Of a stretch of 64,000 nucleotides of DNA, positions 7,888 through 17,199 are shown piece after piece. A program made the position numbers and the translations under genes. The DNA is from an uncultured bacterium (GTDB lineage: Bacteria; Bacteroidota; Bacteroidia; Bacteroidales; Bacteroidaceae), in contig CAJMNM010000005.1 in NCBI GenBank assembly GCA_905214795.1, forward strand, positions 70,913-134,912, read 5' to 3'. The notes under the pieces were generated by a model. That model searched no databases and was not told the DNA's origin. It saw only the letters and a list, made by a program, of their open reading frames with translations. Every line of letters starts with the position of its first letter. Position 1 is the first letter of the stretch.

Positions 7888-10152
7888 TTAGCTGACGCGC
7901 GTAACTTCTTCTATTCCTTCCATATTTTTAAGCTTGTTGCAAATGTCTTTCACATCCTCAACATCATGTACGCCTAATTGGATTTCTCCTTCAAAGATGC
8001 CGTCTTTTGTTGTGACGGTGACTTTATTGATGTTGATATTAAGTTGGAATGAAAGAATACCGGTCATTTCATGTAATATACCGATATGGTCTATACCGCT
8101 GATTTTGATTGTAACAGGGAAATATTGGGTTTTATGAATGTCCCAGTTTGCGGCAATAATGTGATTGCCGTCACTTGTTTTCAGTTTCGCGGCGACAGGG
8201 CATTGGCGTTTGTGTATGTAAATACGCTGGTTGCTGTCAACATAACCAAGAACGTCATCACCGGGTATAGGATGGCAGCAGTCGGCTATAACGACACGCT
8301 TAATCGTTTCCTCATTTAATGTAATGGACTTCTTGTTGATAGGAAGGGCAGGGCCGTTGGATTGGACTTCTGCGCTTTCATCTTTTGTTGTCTTGTTTTT
8401 CTTTTTCAGGAATGGGATAAACTGTGTCCAACTACTTCCGCTGTTTTTATTTGTGGTCTTGTCGTTGAGTACATTCAGGTCATCCTCACCGAGTACAACA
8501 TTTTTGCTGCCAATAGCCTGAAACAGCTCTTCACGGAATTTGATGTGATGCAGGTCGCACAGTTTATCAATATTGATGCTGTTGGGTTCGATATCCGCTT
8601 TCTCGAAAAATTCGTTAAGCATTTCTTCGCCCTGCTTCTGGCGTTCCCGCTCTTCCCGTCTTAGAATGGCCTGGATTTTACCTTTTGCTTTAGCAGTCGT
8701 GGCAAAATTAATCCATTCTTTTTGTACACGTTGTGTTTTTGACGTCAGAATCTCCACTTGGTCGCCGCTTTGCAGTTTGTGGCTTAACGGTACCAGTTTA
8801 TGGTTGACCTTAGCGCCTATGCAATGGCTGCCAAGGAAGGTGTGTATGCTGAATGCGAAATCCAGTGCCGTACAGTCTGCCGGCATGGTCTTAAACTCGC
8901 CTTTAGGAGTTACTACGAAAATCTCTGAGGCATATAAGTTTAATTTTATGGCATCAAGAAAGTCCAGAGCATTGGGTTGAGGGTCATCCAGGATTTCTTT
9001 TATCGTATGCAGCCATTTTTCCAGTTCGTTTTCGCTGTCGATGGCTGTCTTTCCACCTTCTTTATATTTCCAGTGGGCGGCAAATCCCTGCTCGGCCATT
9101 TCGTCCATACGTGTGGAACGTATCTGTACTTCAATCCATTGGCCGGTTTTGCTCATCAGCGTGACATGGAGTGCCTGATAACCGTTGGCTTTCGGGTGGT
9201 TGAGCCAGTCGCGCAGACGTTCGGGATGTGGCTTATAGATGCGGCTTGCACAGACATAAATCTGGAAGCATTCGGCAATTTCGTTTTCTATGTTTTGTGG
9301 CTCAAATATAATACGTACGGCCAATATATCGTAAACCTCTTCAAATCCGATATGTTTGTTTTGCATCTTACACCAGATGGAATAAGGTGTTTTGACGCGT
9401 GCCTTAATCGTATATTTGACGCCAAGGCGGTCTAATTCCGCCCGGATGGGCCGTGTGAAATCTTCAAACAAACTGTCGCGGTGTGACTGTGTTTGCGCCA
9501 GCTTGTCGATAATCATCTTATAATCATCGGGATGCTCATATTTAAAGCTGAGGTCCTCAAGCTCTTCTTTGATTTTGTTCAATCCCAAGCGGTTGGCTAA
9601 CGGCGCATAAATATAAAGCGTTTCTCCGGCTATTTTGTATTGTTTATTAGGTTGCTGTGAACCTAAGGTGCGCATATTATGCAGTCGGTCGGAGATTTTA
9701 ATCAGAATCACCCGGATGTCATCACTCATAGTGAGCAATAACTTCTTAAATGATTCAGCCTGGGCAGAAGCCTTATCACCAAATATACCACCTGATATTT
9801 TGGTCAGGCCATCAACAATCTGGGCAATTTTAGGTCCGAAGATGTTCATTATATCTTCGGTTGTATAATCTGTATCTTCTACAACGTCATGAAGCAGTGC
9901 GGCACAGATGGAGGTCGACCCCAAGCCGATTTCTTCGCATGCGATTTGTGCCACCGCGATGGGATGCATGATATAAGGCTCACCGGATAGTCTGCGTACT
10001 CCTTTGTGAGCTTGTTTGGCAAAATTGAACGCTTTGGTGATAATATCAACTTTTTTCCGATGACAAGAAGCAAGATATGTATCTACGAGATGCTGGAATG
10101 CATCGTTGATCATCTTTTCATCTTCAATTTGTTTCTGGGTTATCTCATCCAT
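7888..10152 (-). CDS. rel: RelA/SpoT-family (p)ppGpp synthetase/hydrolase
   Basis: 754 residues, the usual length of a long Rel protein. Order: HD hydrolase domain (about 40-190, with ALLHDVVEDTDY at 85-96 holding the metal-binding HD pair), synthetase domain (about 230-370, with KTPYSIWCKM and YDILAVRII), TGS domain (about 400-465, starting IFVVTPKGEF), a zinc-finger-like stretch with CCHPIPGDDV, and a C-terminal ACT domain (about 675-754). It makes and probably degrades the alarmone (p)ppGpp in the cytoplasm on amino acid starvation. It is the last gene of a tight leftward operon, 25 bases after mltD and followed by a terminator. The intact HD motif suggests a bifunctional enzyme. Confidence 0.95.
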   Translation of the reverse strand: MDEITQKQIEDEKMINDAFQHLVDTYLASCHRKKVDIITKAFNFAKQAHKGVRRLSGEPYIMHPIAVAQIACEEIGLGSTSICAALLHDVVEDTDYTTEDIMNIFGPKIAQIVDGLTKISGGIFGDKASAQAESFKKLLLTMSDDIRVILIKISDRLHNMRTLGSQQPNKQYKIAGETLYIYAPLANRLGLNKIKEELEDLSFKYEHPDDYKMIIDKLAQTQSHRDSLFEDFTRPIRAELDRLGVKYTIKARVKTPYSIWCKMQNKHIGFEEVYDILAVRIIFEPQNIENEIAECFQIYVCASRIYKPHPERLRDWLNHPKANGYQALHVTLMSKTGQWIEVQIRSTRMDEMAEQGFAAHWKYKEGGKTAIDSENELEKWLHTIKEILDDPQPNALDFLDAIKLNLYASEIFVVTPKGEFKTMPADCTALDFAFSIHTFLGSHCIGAKVNHKLVPLSHKLQSGDQVEILTSKTQRVQKEWINFATTAKAKGKIQAILRREERERQKQGEEMLNEFFEKADIEPNSINIDKLCDLHHIKFREELFQAIGSKNVVLGEDDLNVLNDKTTNKNSGSSWTQFIPFLKKKNKTTKDESAEVQSNGPALPINKKSITLNEETIKRVVIADCCHPIPGDDVLGYVDSNQRIYIHKRQCPVAAKLKTSDGNHIIAANWDIHKTQYFPVTIKISGIDHIGILHEMTGILSFQLNININKVTVTTKDGIFEGEIQLGVHDVEDVKDICNKLKNMEGIEEVTRVS

Positions 10153-10177
10153 GTAGACCTCCTTTTTTCAGTGTGAT

Positions 10178-11455
10178 TTATCTGACTCTGATTTTCTTGC
10201 CGGCACGGATGCTGGAACTTTTCAGACCGTTGAGCCTTTTAAGCTTGCTGACAGTTGTACCATAACGTTTCGCAATGGTTGACAGTGTTTCTCCACGGCG
10301 AATGGTGACGGTCTTACTGCGTTTCTTGCTTTTTGTGCTTGTCTTTTTAGTGGCTTTTACTGTTTCATTAACTTCAACCACACTCCTGTTGGTAAAGAGC
10401 TCGTCTGATTTATAATTATATACAGAGTCACCGGCGGTGATAAACGCATTGATGCCATGAGTTGGTAGGCGTAATATGCACTTCGTTTTTGAGCCCGGAA
10501 TAAGTCCTGTTCTGTATTGTGGATTCAGCGCTTTGACTTCTTCGGGTTTGACGTTGCACATGGCTGTAATCTGGTCAAAATGTACATCACGTGTAACAAT
10601 GATTGTATCTGTATTTGCCGGCAGCCGTGTGTTCATAGGGCAGATATTATGCTCGCAATAATAGTTCATAACATAATTGGCCGCAATGAATGCCGGTACG
10701 TATCCTCTTGTCTCTTTCGGCAAATAGGGATATATTTGCCAATAGTCGTTTGTGTTACCGGCTCTTCTAATGGCTTTATTGACATTGGCCGGGCCGCAGT
10801 TGTAGGCTGCGATAACCAAAGTCCAGTCGCCGAAGATTTTATATAAGTCTTTCAGATAATGTGCTGCTGCATAAGAAGATTTGATGGGGTCGCGACGTTC
10901 GTCTATCAGACTGTTGATTTCCAGACCGTAAAGTTTACCGGTTGTAATCATGAACTGCCATAATCCGGCAGCACCGGCACGTGAGGTCGCATTGGGGTTT
11001 AATGCAGATTCGATAATAGGAAGATACTTCAGTTCAAGGGGTAGTTGATAGCTTTCAAGGGCTTCTTCAAAAATAGGAATGTAGAAGTTGTTGGCTCCCA
11101 GCATATATGATACAGAGTTGCGCAGCTTGCCGCAATATAAATCTATAAACTTTTGTACCACATCATTATAGGGCATTTCTATTACATTGGGCAGTCTGTT
11201 CAGTCGTGAAATGTATTCTTCCTTATTATATGTAGGATTTTCATTGGAACTGATGCAGTCTTCATCCGGTGAGAGATATGTTTTTGAATACCAATCCTGT
11301 AATAAACTGTCTATTTCATACACCATACCTTCGGGAAGATCAATTTCTTCGTCTACTCCGGTTTTCTCATTATGTACAATAATGTCATTCTGGGCTGGAA
11401 GAAACTGTGTTCCACAAAATAGTGCGATGAATATTATTCCTAATTTCTTTATCAT
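10178..11455 (-). CDS. mltD: Membrane-bound lytic transglycosylase (MltD-like) with LysM
   Basis: 425 residues with a signal peptide (1-21, ending LPAQ). The SLT goose-lysozyme-like domain spans about 120-260: catalytic Glu149 in LPIIESALNP, then AAGLWQFM and VIAAYNCGP, all classic for MltD-type transglycosylases. The C-terminus has a weak LysM-like segment (about 300-350) and a clear LysM (about 380-425, GETLSTIAKRYGTTVSKL). It cleaves peptidoglycan glycan strands in the periplasm. Its ATG at 11455 touches the end of the upstream DUF5683 gene, showing translational coupling in the par operon. Confidence 0.9.
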   Translation of the reverse strand: MIKKLGIIFIALFCGTQFLPAQNDIIVHNEKTGVDEEIDLPEGMVYEIDSLLQDWYSKTYLSPDEDCISSNENPTYNKEEYISRLNRLPNVIEMPYNDVVQKFIDLYCGKLRNSVSYMLGANNFYIPIFEEALESYQLPLELKYLPIIESALNPNATSRAGAAGLWQFMITTGKLYGLEINSLIDERRDPIKSSYAAAHYLKDLYKIFGDWTLVIAAYNCGPANVNKAIRRAGNTNDYWQIYPYLPKETRGYVPAFIAANYVMNYYCEHNICPMNTRLPANTDTIIVTRDVHFDQITAMCNVKPEEVKALNPQYRTGLIPGSKTKCILRLPTHGINAFITAGDSVYNYKSDELFTNRSVVEVNETVKATKKTSTKSKKRSKTVTIRRGETLSTIAKRYGTTVSKLKRLNGLKSSSIRAGKKIRVR

Positions 11456-12387
11456 TATTTAAATGTTAAATTAAATTGTATACCAACAGAGGCATTTGTC
11501 AGATTTTTGCTTGTGTTGAATATTGCCGGTTCGAGTTTTAATCCCAGGTCTCTGGAGATATCAAACGAAGACAATTCCGCATCGACATAAGCGTCGACAA
11601 CGGACAGCAAATAAACCCCAATCATTGCAAAGATACTCATATCTCTGTATTTTCGGTAATAATTCTTTTTGTTTTTGAAAATTTCTTTGTATTGTTCCTC
11701 TCGGCCTGTAATGTCGTAATTAATAGGCAGCATGTTCACGTAGCTTTTGGTGTTAGGATCATCATCCATGATGTCCAAGTAAGCTTGTGAGTAGTCTTTG
11801 TACATCTGATTATTCCATGTCAATGCATATAAACAGCCTAAGAAACCGCCATAAACAATGGGTATTTTCCAAAGTTTACGGTTATAGAACTGTCCGGCGC
11901 CGGGAATAATCAATGAAAGCCAAAGTGCCCGTTGAGGGTCTGGTATAAAACGTGTTTTTTTATAGGCGTTTACGCCGAGCAATGAGTCTGTTTTTTGTAC
12001 GATTGCAGTTGAATCCAAAATTCCGTCCTGACTGTTTATCGAATCAGATACCAACTTAACGGCTATGCTGTCGGGTAAGGACTTTGATATGGAGTCGGCA
12101 CTGGCGCTCGCTTTTTTGATTAATGCGCTGTCGTTGACAATTTTATTTACCTTGGCAGAGTCGGAAAGCACTTTTTGAACAGCGTCTTTTCCGGGCTTGA
12201 TAATGGTGACAGAATCTGATTTTTGCAGTTTGTCTGCTTTGCTCTTGCTCAATGCTTTTGCAATCTCGGCCTGTGTCTTTATTGGAGGATTAACACTTTG
12301 GGCACAAACGAAATGCTTCCCGCCGAAGCTTAAAAAGCCGCTCAGCAGGAAGATTTTCAGATAATATGTTGAATATAATCTTTTCAA
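11455..12387 (-). CDS. DUF5683 domain protein, exported
   Basis: 310 residues. A signal peptide (about 1-29, ending FVCAQS) is followed by a Ser/Asp/Lys-rich low-complexity linker (30-145), then the DUF5683 domain (about 150-310): FIPDPQRALWLSLIIPGAGQ, YNRKLWKIPIVYGG and two hydrophobic helices. The family is common in Bacteroidetes between parB and mltD; its function is not known. Its start overlaps the parB stop by 4 bases. The likely location is the inner or outer membrane face of the periplasm. The conserved operon position hints at a link between chromosome segregation and the envelope, but that is inference. Confidence 0.85.
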   Translation of the reverse strand: MKRLYSTYYLKIFLLSGFLSFGGKHFVCAQSVNPPIKTQAEIAKALSKSKADKLQKSDSVTIIKPGKDAVQKVLSDSAKVNKIVNDSALIKKASASADSISKSLPDSIAVKLVSDSINSQDGILDSTAIVQKTDSLLGVNAYKKTRFIPDPQRALWLSLIIPGAGQFYNRKLWKIPIVYGGFLGCLYALTWNNQMYKDYSQAYLDIMDDDPNTKSYVNMLPINYDITGREEQYKEIFKNKKNYYRKYRDMSIFAMIGVYLLSVVDAYVDAELSSFDISRDLGLKLEPAIFNTSKNLTNASVGIQFNLTFK

Positions 12388-13277
12388 TGTTTCAGACGGT
12401 CAAACAGTTCAATAATACGTTCTAATTCCTCTTCGTTAGTGAACGGAATGCTTATCTTTCCTTTTCCTTTTTCAGAACAGGTGAGTTGGACCTTTGTCTG
12501 GAAGAATTTAGACAGACTGTCTTTCAGTATATTATATTCTTCCGGTAATTTAGCGTTTTTGGGAGTCAGTTTACGGTCTTTTGTCTTGACTGCTTCGCCT
12601 TCCATGAGCGCTCTTACCATGTCCTCAACCTTGCGGACAGACAGTTTTTCTTTGATAATTTCCTGGAACAGCTTGATTTGCAGGGTGGGATTGTCTAACG
12701 TCAGCAAAGCCCGGGCATGTCCCATGTCAATTTCCTTGTTTTGGAGGGCCATCTGTATGGGCGCAGGCAAGCGGAGCAAACGCAGATAGTTGGTAATTGT
12801 TGTACGGTTCTTACCGATGCGCTCACTTAAACGTTCCTGTGTCAGATGGTACTGTTCTATTAAATGTTGATAAGCTAATGCGATTTCTACAGAGTTGAGA
12901 TCCTGACGCTGGATGTTTTCAATCAGTGCCATTTCCATGACATTCTCATCGTCTGCTGTGCGGATATATGCCGGAATTGTACGCAGACCGGCCATACGTG
13001 ACGCTCTCCATCGTCTTTCTCCTGCAATGAGCTGATAGGAGTCATCGTCGATTTTACGAAGTGTGATGGGCTGAATGATGCCTATTTCAGCAATAGAGTC
13101 TGCAAGCTCTTGCAGACTGGCCTCGTCAAATTCCTTGCGAGGTTGGTTGGGATTGGCCGTAATTTTGTCCAGCTCAATTTCGTTTATCGTTGAAGATCCG
13201 CTAGTGTGAACTTCTTCTGTAGAGATCAGTGCGTCTAATCCCCGGCCTAAAGCAGGATATTTTTTGTGTACAGCCAT
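12384..13277 (-). CDS. parB: Chromosome-partitioning protein ParB
   Basis: 297 residues. It starts with the ParB N-terminal motif KYPALGRGLDALIS. The CTPase/ParB domain follows (about 30-120, NPNQPRKEF and IAGERRWRASR, the latter the C-motif that contacts parS and CTP). A helix-turn-helix part is at about 125-220 and a dimerisation domain at the C-terminus. It binds parS sites near the origin and loads as a sliding clamp. It lies 7 bases after parA. I saw no canonical parS palindrome in the window. Confidence 0.95.
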   Translation of the reverse strand: MAVHKKYPALGRGLDALISTEEVHTSGSSTINEIELDKITANPNQPRKEFDEASLQELADSIAEIGIIQPITLRKIDDDSYQLIAGERRWRASRMAGLRTIPAYIRTADDENVMEMALIENIQRQDLNSVEIALAYQHLIEQYHLTQERLSERIGKNRTTITNYLRLLRLPAPIQMALQNKEIDMGHARALLTLDNPTLQIKLFQEIIKEKLSVRKVEDMVRALMEGEAVKTKDRKLTPKNAKLPEEYNILKDSLSKFFQTKVQLTCSEKGKGKISIPFTNEEELERIIELFDRLKH

Positions 13278-13283
13278 ATTTGA

Positions 13284-14048
13284 TTATTTGTTTTTTTCGA
13301 TAATTTCTTTGGCAAGTGCCAGATGGTTTTTTGCTCCTGTTGAGTCTGTGTCGTAAAGTATGACGGGTACGCCGTGACTTGGCGCTTCGCTTAGTTTGAC
13401 ATTACGCTGGATGACAGTATTGAATACAAGTTCTTGGAAATGCTTCTTGACTTCGTCATATATCTGGTTGGCCAAGCGCAGACGACTGTCGTACATGGTC
13501 AATAGAAAACCTTCTATTTCCAGCGATGGGTTTAATTTAGATTTAATAATCTTAATGGTGTTCAGTAGCTTGCTGATACCTTCAAGTGCAAAATATTCAC
13601 ATTGAACCGGGATAATTACAGAATCGGCAGCTGTCAGTGCGTTGACTGTAATCAGTCCTAAGGATGGTGAGCAGTCAATCAAAATGAAATCATACTCATT
13701 TTTCATGGGGGCCAGAAGCTGGCTAAGGACCTTTTCGCGGTTTGGAAGGTTTAACATTTCAATTTCTGCACCCACCAAATCAATATGGGAGGGAATAATG
13801 TCCAGACCTTCGATGTCTGTGGTATAGATGGCTTCGCGCACGTCAATATGGTCGATGATACATTCATATATTGAACTTTCAATTTCTGAAATGTCCACTC
13901 CTAAACCTGATGAGGCATTGGCCTGTGGGTCAGCATCGACTAATAAGACTTTTTTTTCTAATGTGGCTAATGAAGCTGCCAGATTCATGGATGTGGTTGT
14001 CTTGCCGACACCACCTTTTTGATTGGCTAAAGCTATAATTTTTCCCAT
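13284..14048 (-). CDS. parA: Chromosome-partitioning ATPase ParA (Soj)
   Basis: 254 residues when started at ATG 14048 (MGKIIALANQKGGVGKTT). This gives the normal ParA length and puts the deviant Walker A motif KGGVGKTT at its usual place near the N-terminus. The frame stays open 31 codons further upstream, but that extension would run through a possible -7 box and has no family resemblance, so I reject it. It is a MinD/ParA ATPase that works with ParB to segregate origins. First gene of the parA-parB-DUF5683-mltD-rel operon. Confidence 0.95.
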   Translation of the reverse strand: MGKIIALANQKGGVGKTTTSMNLAASLATLEKKVLLVDADPQANASSGLGVDISEIESSIYECIIDHIDVREAIYTTDIEGLDIIPSHIDLVGAEIEMLNLPNREKVLSQLLAPMKNEYDFILIDCSPSLGLITVNALTAADSVIIPVQCEYFALEGISKLLNTIKIIKSKLNPSLEIEGFLLTMYDSRLRLANQIYDEVKKHFQELVFNTVIQRNVKLSEAPSHGVPVILYDTDSTGAKNHLALAKEIIEKNK

Positions 14049-14176
14049 TTTCTTATTCAATTGGTTGTCGCAAAGTAACGTAATCATTTTGGTTGCACCT
14101 AATAAAACCAAAGGAGAAACGTTAAATTGTTGAAAACTCAATAGGATTGTTAATAACTTTCGTTACACCTGTTTTG

Positions 14177-14184
14177 CAAAGATA
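14177..14184 (-). promoter_or_regulatory. Candidate -7 box of the parA operon
   Basis: CAAAGATA on the plus strand reads TATCTTTG on the minus strand, a perfect TAnnTTTG. It would start transcription about 120 bases before the parA ATG. A second possible box (TACTTTG) lies at 14071-14077. Confidence 0.5.
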
Positions 14185-14225
14185 ATGTTTTTATCTGAAA
14201 AGATTAGCCTTTAAACCTTTTTTCG

Positions 14226-14233
14226 TACTTTTG
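14226..14233 (+). promoter_or_regulatory. Candidate -7 box of surE-lpxB
   Basis: TACTTTTG fits TAnnTTTG and lies 33 bases before the surE start codon, divergent from the parA promoter. Confidence 0.5.
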
Positions 14234-14265
14234 CATGACCTAAACCTGAAAGGATTTATAAACTA

Positions 14266-15027
14266 ATGAGACCGTTGATATTAATCTCTAATGATGATGG
14301 TGTTCAAGCGAAAGGTTTGAACGAACTGACAGCAATGATAGCGCCGTTTGCGGATATTCTGGTTATGGCTCCGGATGGACCACGTTCGGGTGCGGCCTGT
14401 GCCATATCTTCCAATATGCCGCTTTCTTATAAGGTTGTGAAGGATGAACCCGGTATGCGCGTGTGTGTATGTAACGGCACACCGGTAGACTGTGTAAAAC
14501 TTGCCCTTGAAGTTTTTAAAGACCGTAAACCGGATTTGTTGGTGAGTGGAATTAATCATGGTGATAATTCATCGGTCAATGTGCATTACTCAGGTACGAT
14601 GGGAGTGGTTTTGGAAGGATGTATGAAAGATATTCCTTCTATAGGCTTTTCTTTGTGTAACTTTGATGCCGATGCGGATTTCTCGCCACTTGGCAGTTAT
14701 GTGCAGGCCATTGTACGTCGGATACTCGAGACGGGGTTGCCGGATAGAGTCTGTCTGAATGTCAACTTTCCTAATATGTCTTCGTTTAATGGGGTTAAGG
14801 TGTGTAGAATGTCACGCGGACTTTGGACGGGAGAATGGTTTAAAATGCGGCATCCCAGAGGAAAGGAGTATTATTGGCTGACGGGTGAATTTTGTAATAC
14901 AGAGCCTGATTGTACGGATACGGATTCATGGGCCTTGGGCCATGGCTATGTGGCTGTGACACCGATACAGATAGATATGACAGCTTATTCTGCGATGAAA
15001 GGGCTGAAAGAACTGGAGTCTTTATAG
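14266..15027 (+). CDS. surE: 5'/3'-nucleotidase SurE
   Basis: 253 residues. The N-terminus ILISNDDGVQAKGL carries the metal-binding Asp-Asp pair. Further family marks are APDGPRSGAA, NGTPVDCVKLAL, VSGINHGDNSSVNVHYSGTM (Asn for metal and the active-site loop) and VCLNVNFP. It removes phosphate from nucleoside monophosphates in the cytoplasm and is stress-related. It is followed after 53 bases by lpxB, an order common in Bacteroidales; the two are probably co-transcribed. Confidence 0.95.
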   Translation: MRPLILISNDDGVQAKGLNELTAMIAPFADILVMAPDGPRSGAACAISSNMPLSYKVVKDEPGMRVCVCNGTPVDCVKLALEVFKDRKPDLLVSGINHGDNSSVNVHYSGTMGVVLEGCMKDIPSIGFSLCNFDADADFSPLGSYVQAIVRRILETGLPDRVCLNVNFPNMSSFNGVKVCRMSRGLWTGEWFKMRHPRGKEYYWLTGEFCNTEPDCTDTDSWALGHGYVAVTPIQIDMTAYSAMKGLKELESL

Positions 15028-15080
15028 GAATCTGTATTATCAAAAAATAAATAATTCATTTAACGCTAAACCGGGCATAT

Positions 15081-16241
15081 ATGAAATATTATTTGATAGC
15101 AGGAGAGGCTAGTGGTGATTTGCATGCCTCCAATCTGATGAGGGAACTTAAAGCGCATGATGGAAATGCGGAGTTCCGTTTCTTTGGTGGCGAACTGATG
15201 GCAGCACAAGGCGGAACTTGTGTAAGACATTATCGTGAAATGGCTTTTATGGGATTTATACCGGTCTTACTGCATTTACGTACAATTATGCGTAATATGA
15301 AAAACTGTAAGCAGGATATCCTGAAATGGAAGCCCGATGTGCTGATTCTTGTTGATTATCCGGGATTTAATCTCTCAATTGCCGAATTTATACATCGCAC
15401 AACCGATATTCCGGTTTATTATTATATTTCTCCTAAAATATGGGCTTGGAAGGAGTATCGTATCAAGAATATCAAAAGGGATGTAGATGAGTTATTTTCA
15501 ATCTTGCCGTTTGAGGTTCCTTTCTTCCAGGACAAGCATCATTATCCTATTCATTATGTAGGGAATCCGACGTTGGATGAAGTTGATGAATATCGTCGGT
15601 TGAATAACAGTGATACGATGGCGGATTTCGTAGCTGACAACAAACTGAGCGGAAAACCTGTCATCGCGTTATTGGCCGGGAGTCGTACTCAGGAAATAAA
15701 AAGTAATCTGGCGATTATGTGTAAGGCGGCTGCTTCATTTTCAGATAAATATGAACTGGTACTGGCAGCAGCACCAAATATAGACGCAGCGTTCTATCAT
15801 AAGATATTGGGGAATCGCATTCCGGTAAAGATTCTCTATGGTCAGACTTACCGCATTCTGAATCATGCTACAGCAGCTTTGGTTACTTCGGGGACAGCGA
15901 CACTGGAAACAGCTCTATTTAACGTGCCTCAAGTGGTTTGTTATTATATGGCGTGTGGTAAGGTCGTTTCGTTGTTACGTCGGATATTGTTGAAAGTGCC
16001 TTATATTTCGCTCGTCAATCTGGTAGAGGGTAAGAATGTTGTGCCGGAACTGGTGGCTGATGGAATGACTGAAAAGAATGTGCGTTCTTGTTTACAGCAG
16101 ATTCTGCCGGGTGGCATAGGGCGTGATGTGATGTTGGATGGTTATGCCGACATGCGTCGGAAACTGGGGCAGGTGGGAGCACCAGCTAAAGCGGCTCAAT
16201 TGATTATAGATTTATTAATGGAGAAGAAACGGGTAATTTGA
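15081..16241 (+). CDS. lpxB: Lipid-A-disaccharide synthase LpxB
   Basis: 386 residues, the family length. The N-terminus YYLIAGEASGDLHASNLM is the GT19 signature. Others are FMGF, LVDYPGFN, YYISPKIWAW and LLAGSRTQEI, with TSGTATLETAL near the C-terminal nucleotide site. It joins UDP-2,3-diacylglucosamine to lipid X at the cytoplasmic membrane to make the lipid A disaccharide, so the host has lipopolysaccharide. It lies directly after surE and ends before a strong bidirectional terminator. Confidence 0.95.
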   Translation: MKYYLIAGEASGDLHASNLMRELKAHDGNAEFRFFGGELMAAQGGTCVRHYREMAFMGFIPVLLHLRTIMRNMKNCKQDILKWKPDVLILVDYPGFNLSIAEFIHRTTDIPVYYYISPKIWAWKEYRIKNIKRDVDELFSILPFEVPFFQDKHHYPIHYVGNPTLDEVDEYRRLNNSDTMADFVADNKLSGKPVIALLAGSRTQEIKSNLAIMCKAAASFSDKYELVLAAAPNIDAAFYHKILGNRIPVKILYGQTYRILNHATAALVTSGTATLETALFNVPQVVCYYMACGKVVSLLRRILLKVPYISLVNLVEGKNVVPELVADGMTEKNVRSCLQQILPGGIGRDVMLDGYADMRRKLGQVGAPAKAAQLIIDLLMEKKRVI

Positions 16242-16263
16242 TATTAGCGTTTTTATGAAAAAT

Positions 16264-16315
16264 AATAATTCCCTGCTTTGTTTGTTAAATGGAAACATCA
16301 AAGCAGGGAATTATT
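16264..16315. terminator. Bidirectional terminator between lpxB and cdsA
   Basis: A perfect 17-bp inverted repeat (AATAATTCCCTGCTTTG and its complement) with an 18-base loop and A/T-rich flanks on both sides. It sits between convergent lpxB (+) and cdsA (-) and can serve both. Confidence 0.85.
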
Positions 16316-16342
16316 TGTATGACAGAATTTCTCTAATTTCTT

Positions 16343-17194
16343 TTATAGAAGGGTGAGTGTATAAATGTAGATGACAGATGCCGGAATGGCAAGTAACGAA
16401 CTGTCAAATCTGTCGAGCATACCGCCATGACCGGGCAGGATATTTCCGCTGTCTTTAATACCGAGCTGGCGTTTTAACAGACTTTCGACTAAATCGCCCC
16501 ATGTGCCGAATACCACCACTACCAAACCAAATCCTAACCATTCCCAATGGTTGAGAATTGTGTCATAGTATGCCAGAATCTGTGAAATAATCAGAACGAC
16601 TATTGCACCGCCGATTGAGCCTTCCCATGATTTGTTCGGAGAAATACTGGGGAATAATTTATGTTTTCCCAGCATAGAGCCGAAACAATAAGCTCCGCTG
16701 TCGTTAGCCCAAAGGAATATGAATACCGATAAGGGGAGCAAATAATTGTAGGATACACCGAGACTGTATGTGGGTTCACTTTGAAAAGCCAGAACATTCA
16801 ATGTAGCGAACGGGAGTGCAACATACATTTGGCTCATCATGCTGAAAGCCCAATTGTTCAGTGCGTGCTCACGGGATCCGTAGAGCTCGTTTATTAGCAG
16901 ATAGACGATAGAAAGTATGTAGGGAATAAATATCCCTGAAGGCGTAATCTGGCTGCAGAAACCTGAAATAGCTAAAAACAGGTAGGTGCCGGCAATGGTA
17001 CATATCGTCGTATTGATTTGTACATCATCCCGCTGGTTGACAATATTGCAAAATTCTTGTACGCTGAGTGCTGTGATTACGGCAAAAAGTATCGTAAATG
17101 ATGCCCAACTCCATAAAATACATCCTACCAGTACAGCAACGAATACAACACCTGTTGTGGTTCGGACTATTAGGTTCTTCATTTTATCTGTCAT
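16343..17194 (-). CDS. cdsA: Phosphatidate cytidylyltransferase CdsA
   Basis: 283 residues and about eight membrane helices. The C-terminal third has the CDP-alcohol synthase signature: SPNKSWEGSIGG, then GDLVESLLKRQLGIKDSG and LPGHGGMLDRFDS with its acidic metal-binding residues. It makes CDP-diacylglycerol from phosphatidate and CTP, the branch point of phospholipid synthesis. It starts 5 bases after the ftsH stop, so it is the last gene of rsfS-ftsH-cdsA. A start at Met5 (MKNLIVRT) is also possible. Confidence 0.95.
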   Translation of the reverse strand: MTDKMKNLIVRTTTGVVFVAVLVGCILWSWASFTILFAVITALSVQEFCNIVNQRDDVQINTTICTIAGTYLFLAISGFCSQITPSGIFIPYILSIVYLLINELYGSREHALNNWAFSMMSQMYVALPFATLNVLAFQSEPTYSLGVSYNYLLPLSVFIFLWANDSGAYCFGSMLGKHKLFPSISPNKSWEGSIGGAIVVLIISQILAYYDTILNHWEWLGFGLVVVVFGTWGDLVESLLKRQLGIKDSGNILPGHGGMLDRFDSSLLAIPASVIYIYTLTLL

Positions 17195-17199
17195 GGAAT

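Noticed and set aside
13284..14300. parS site near parAB
   Set aside because: No TGTTTCACGTGAAACA-like palindrome was found in or around the genes.
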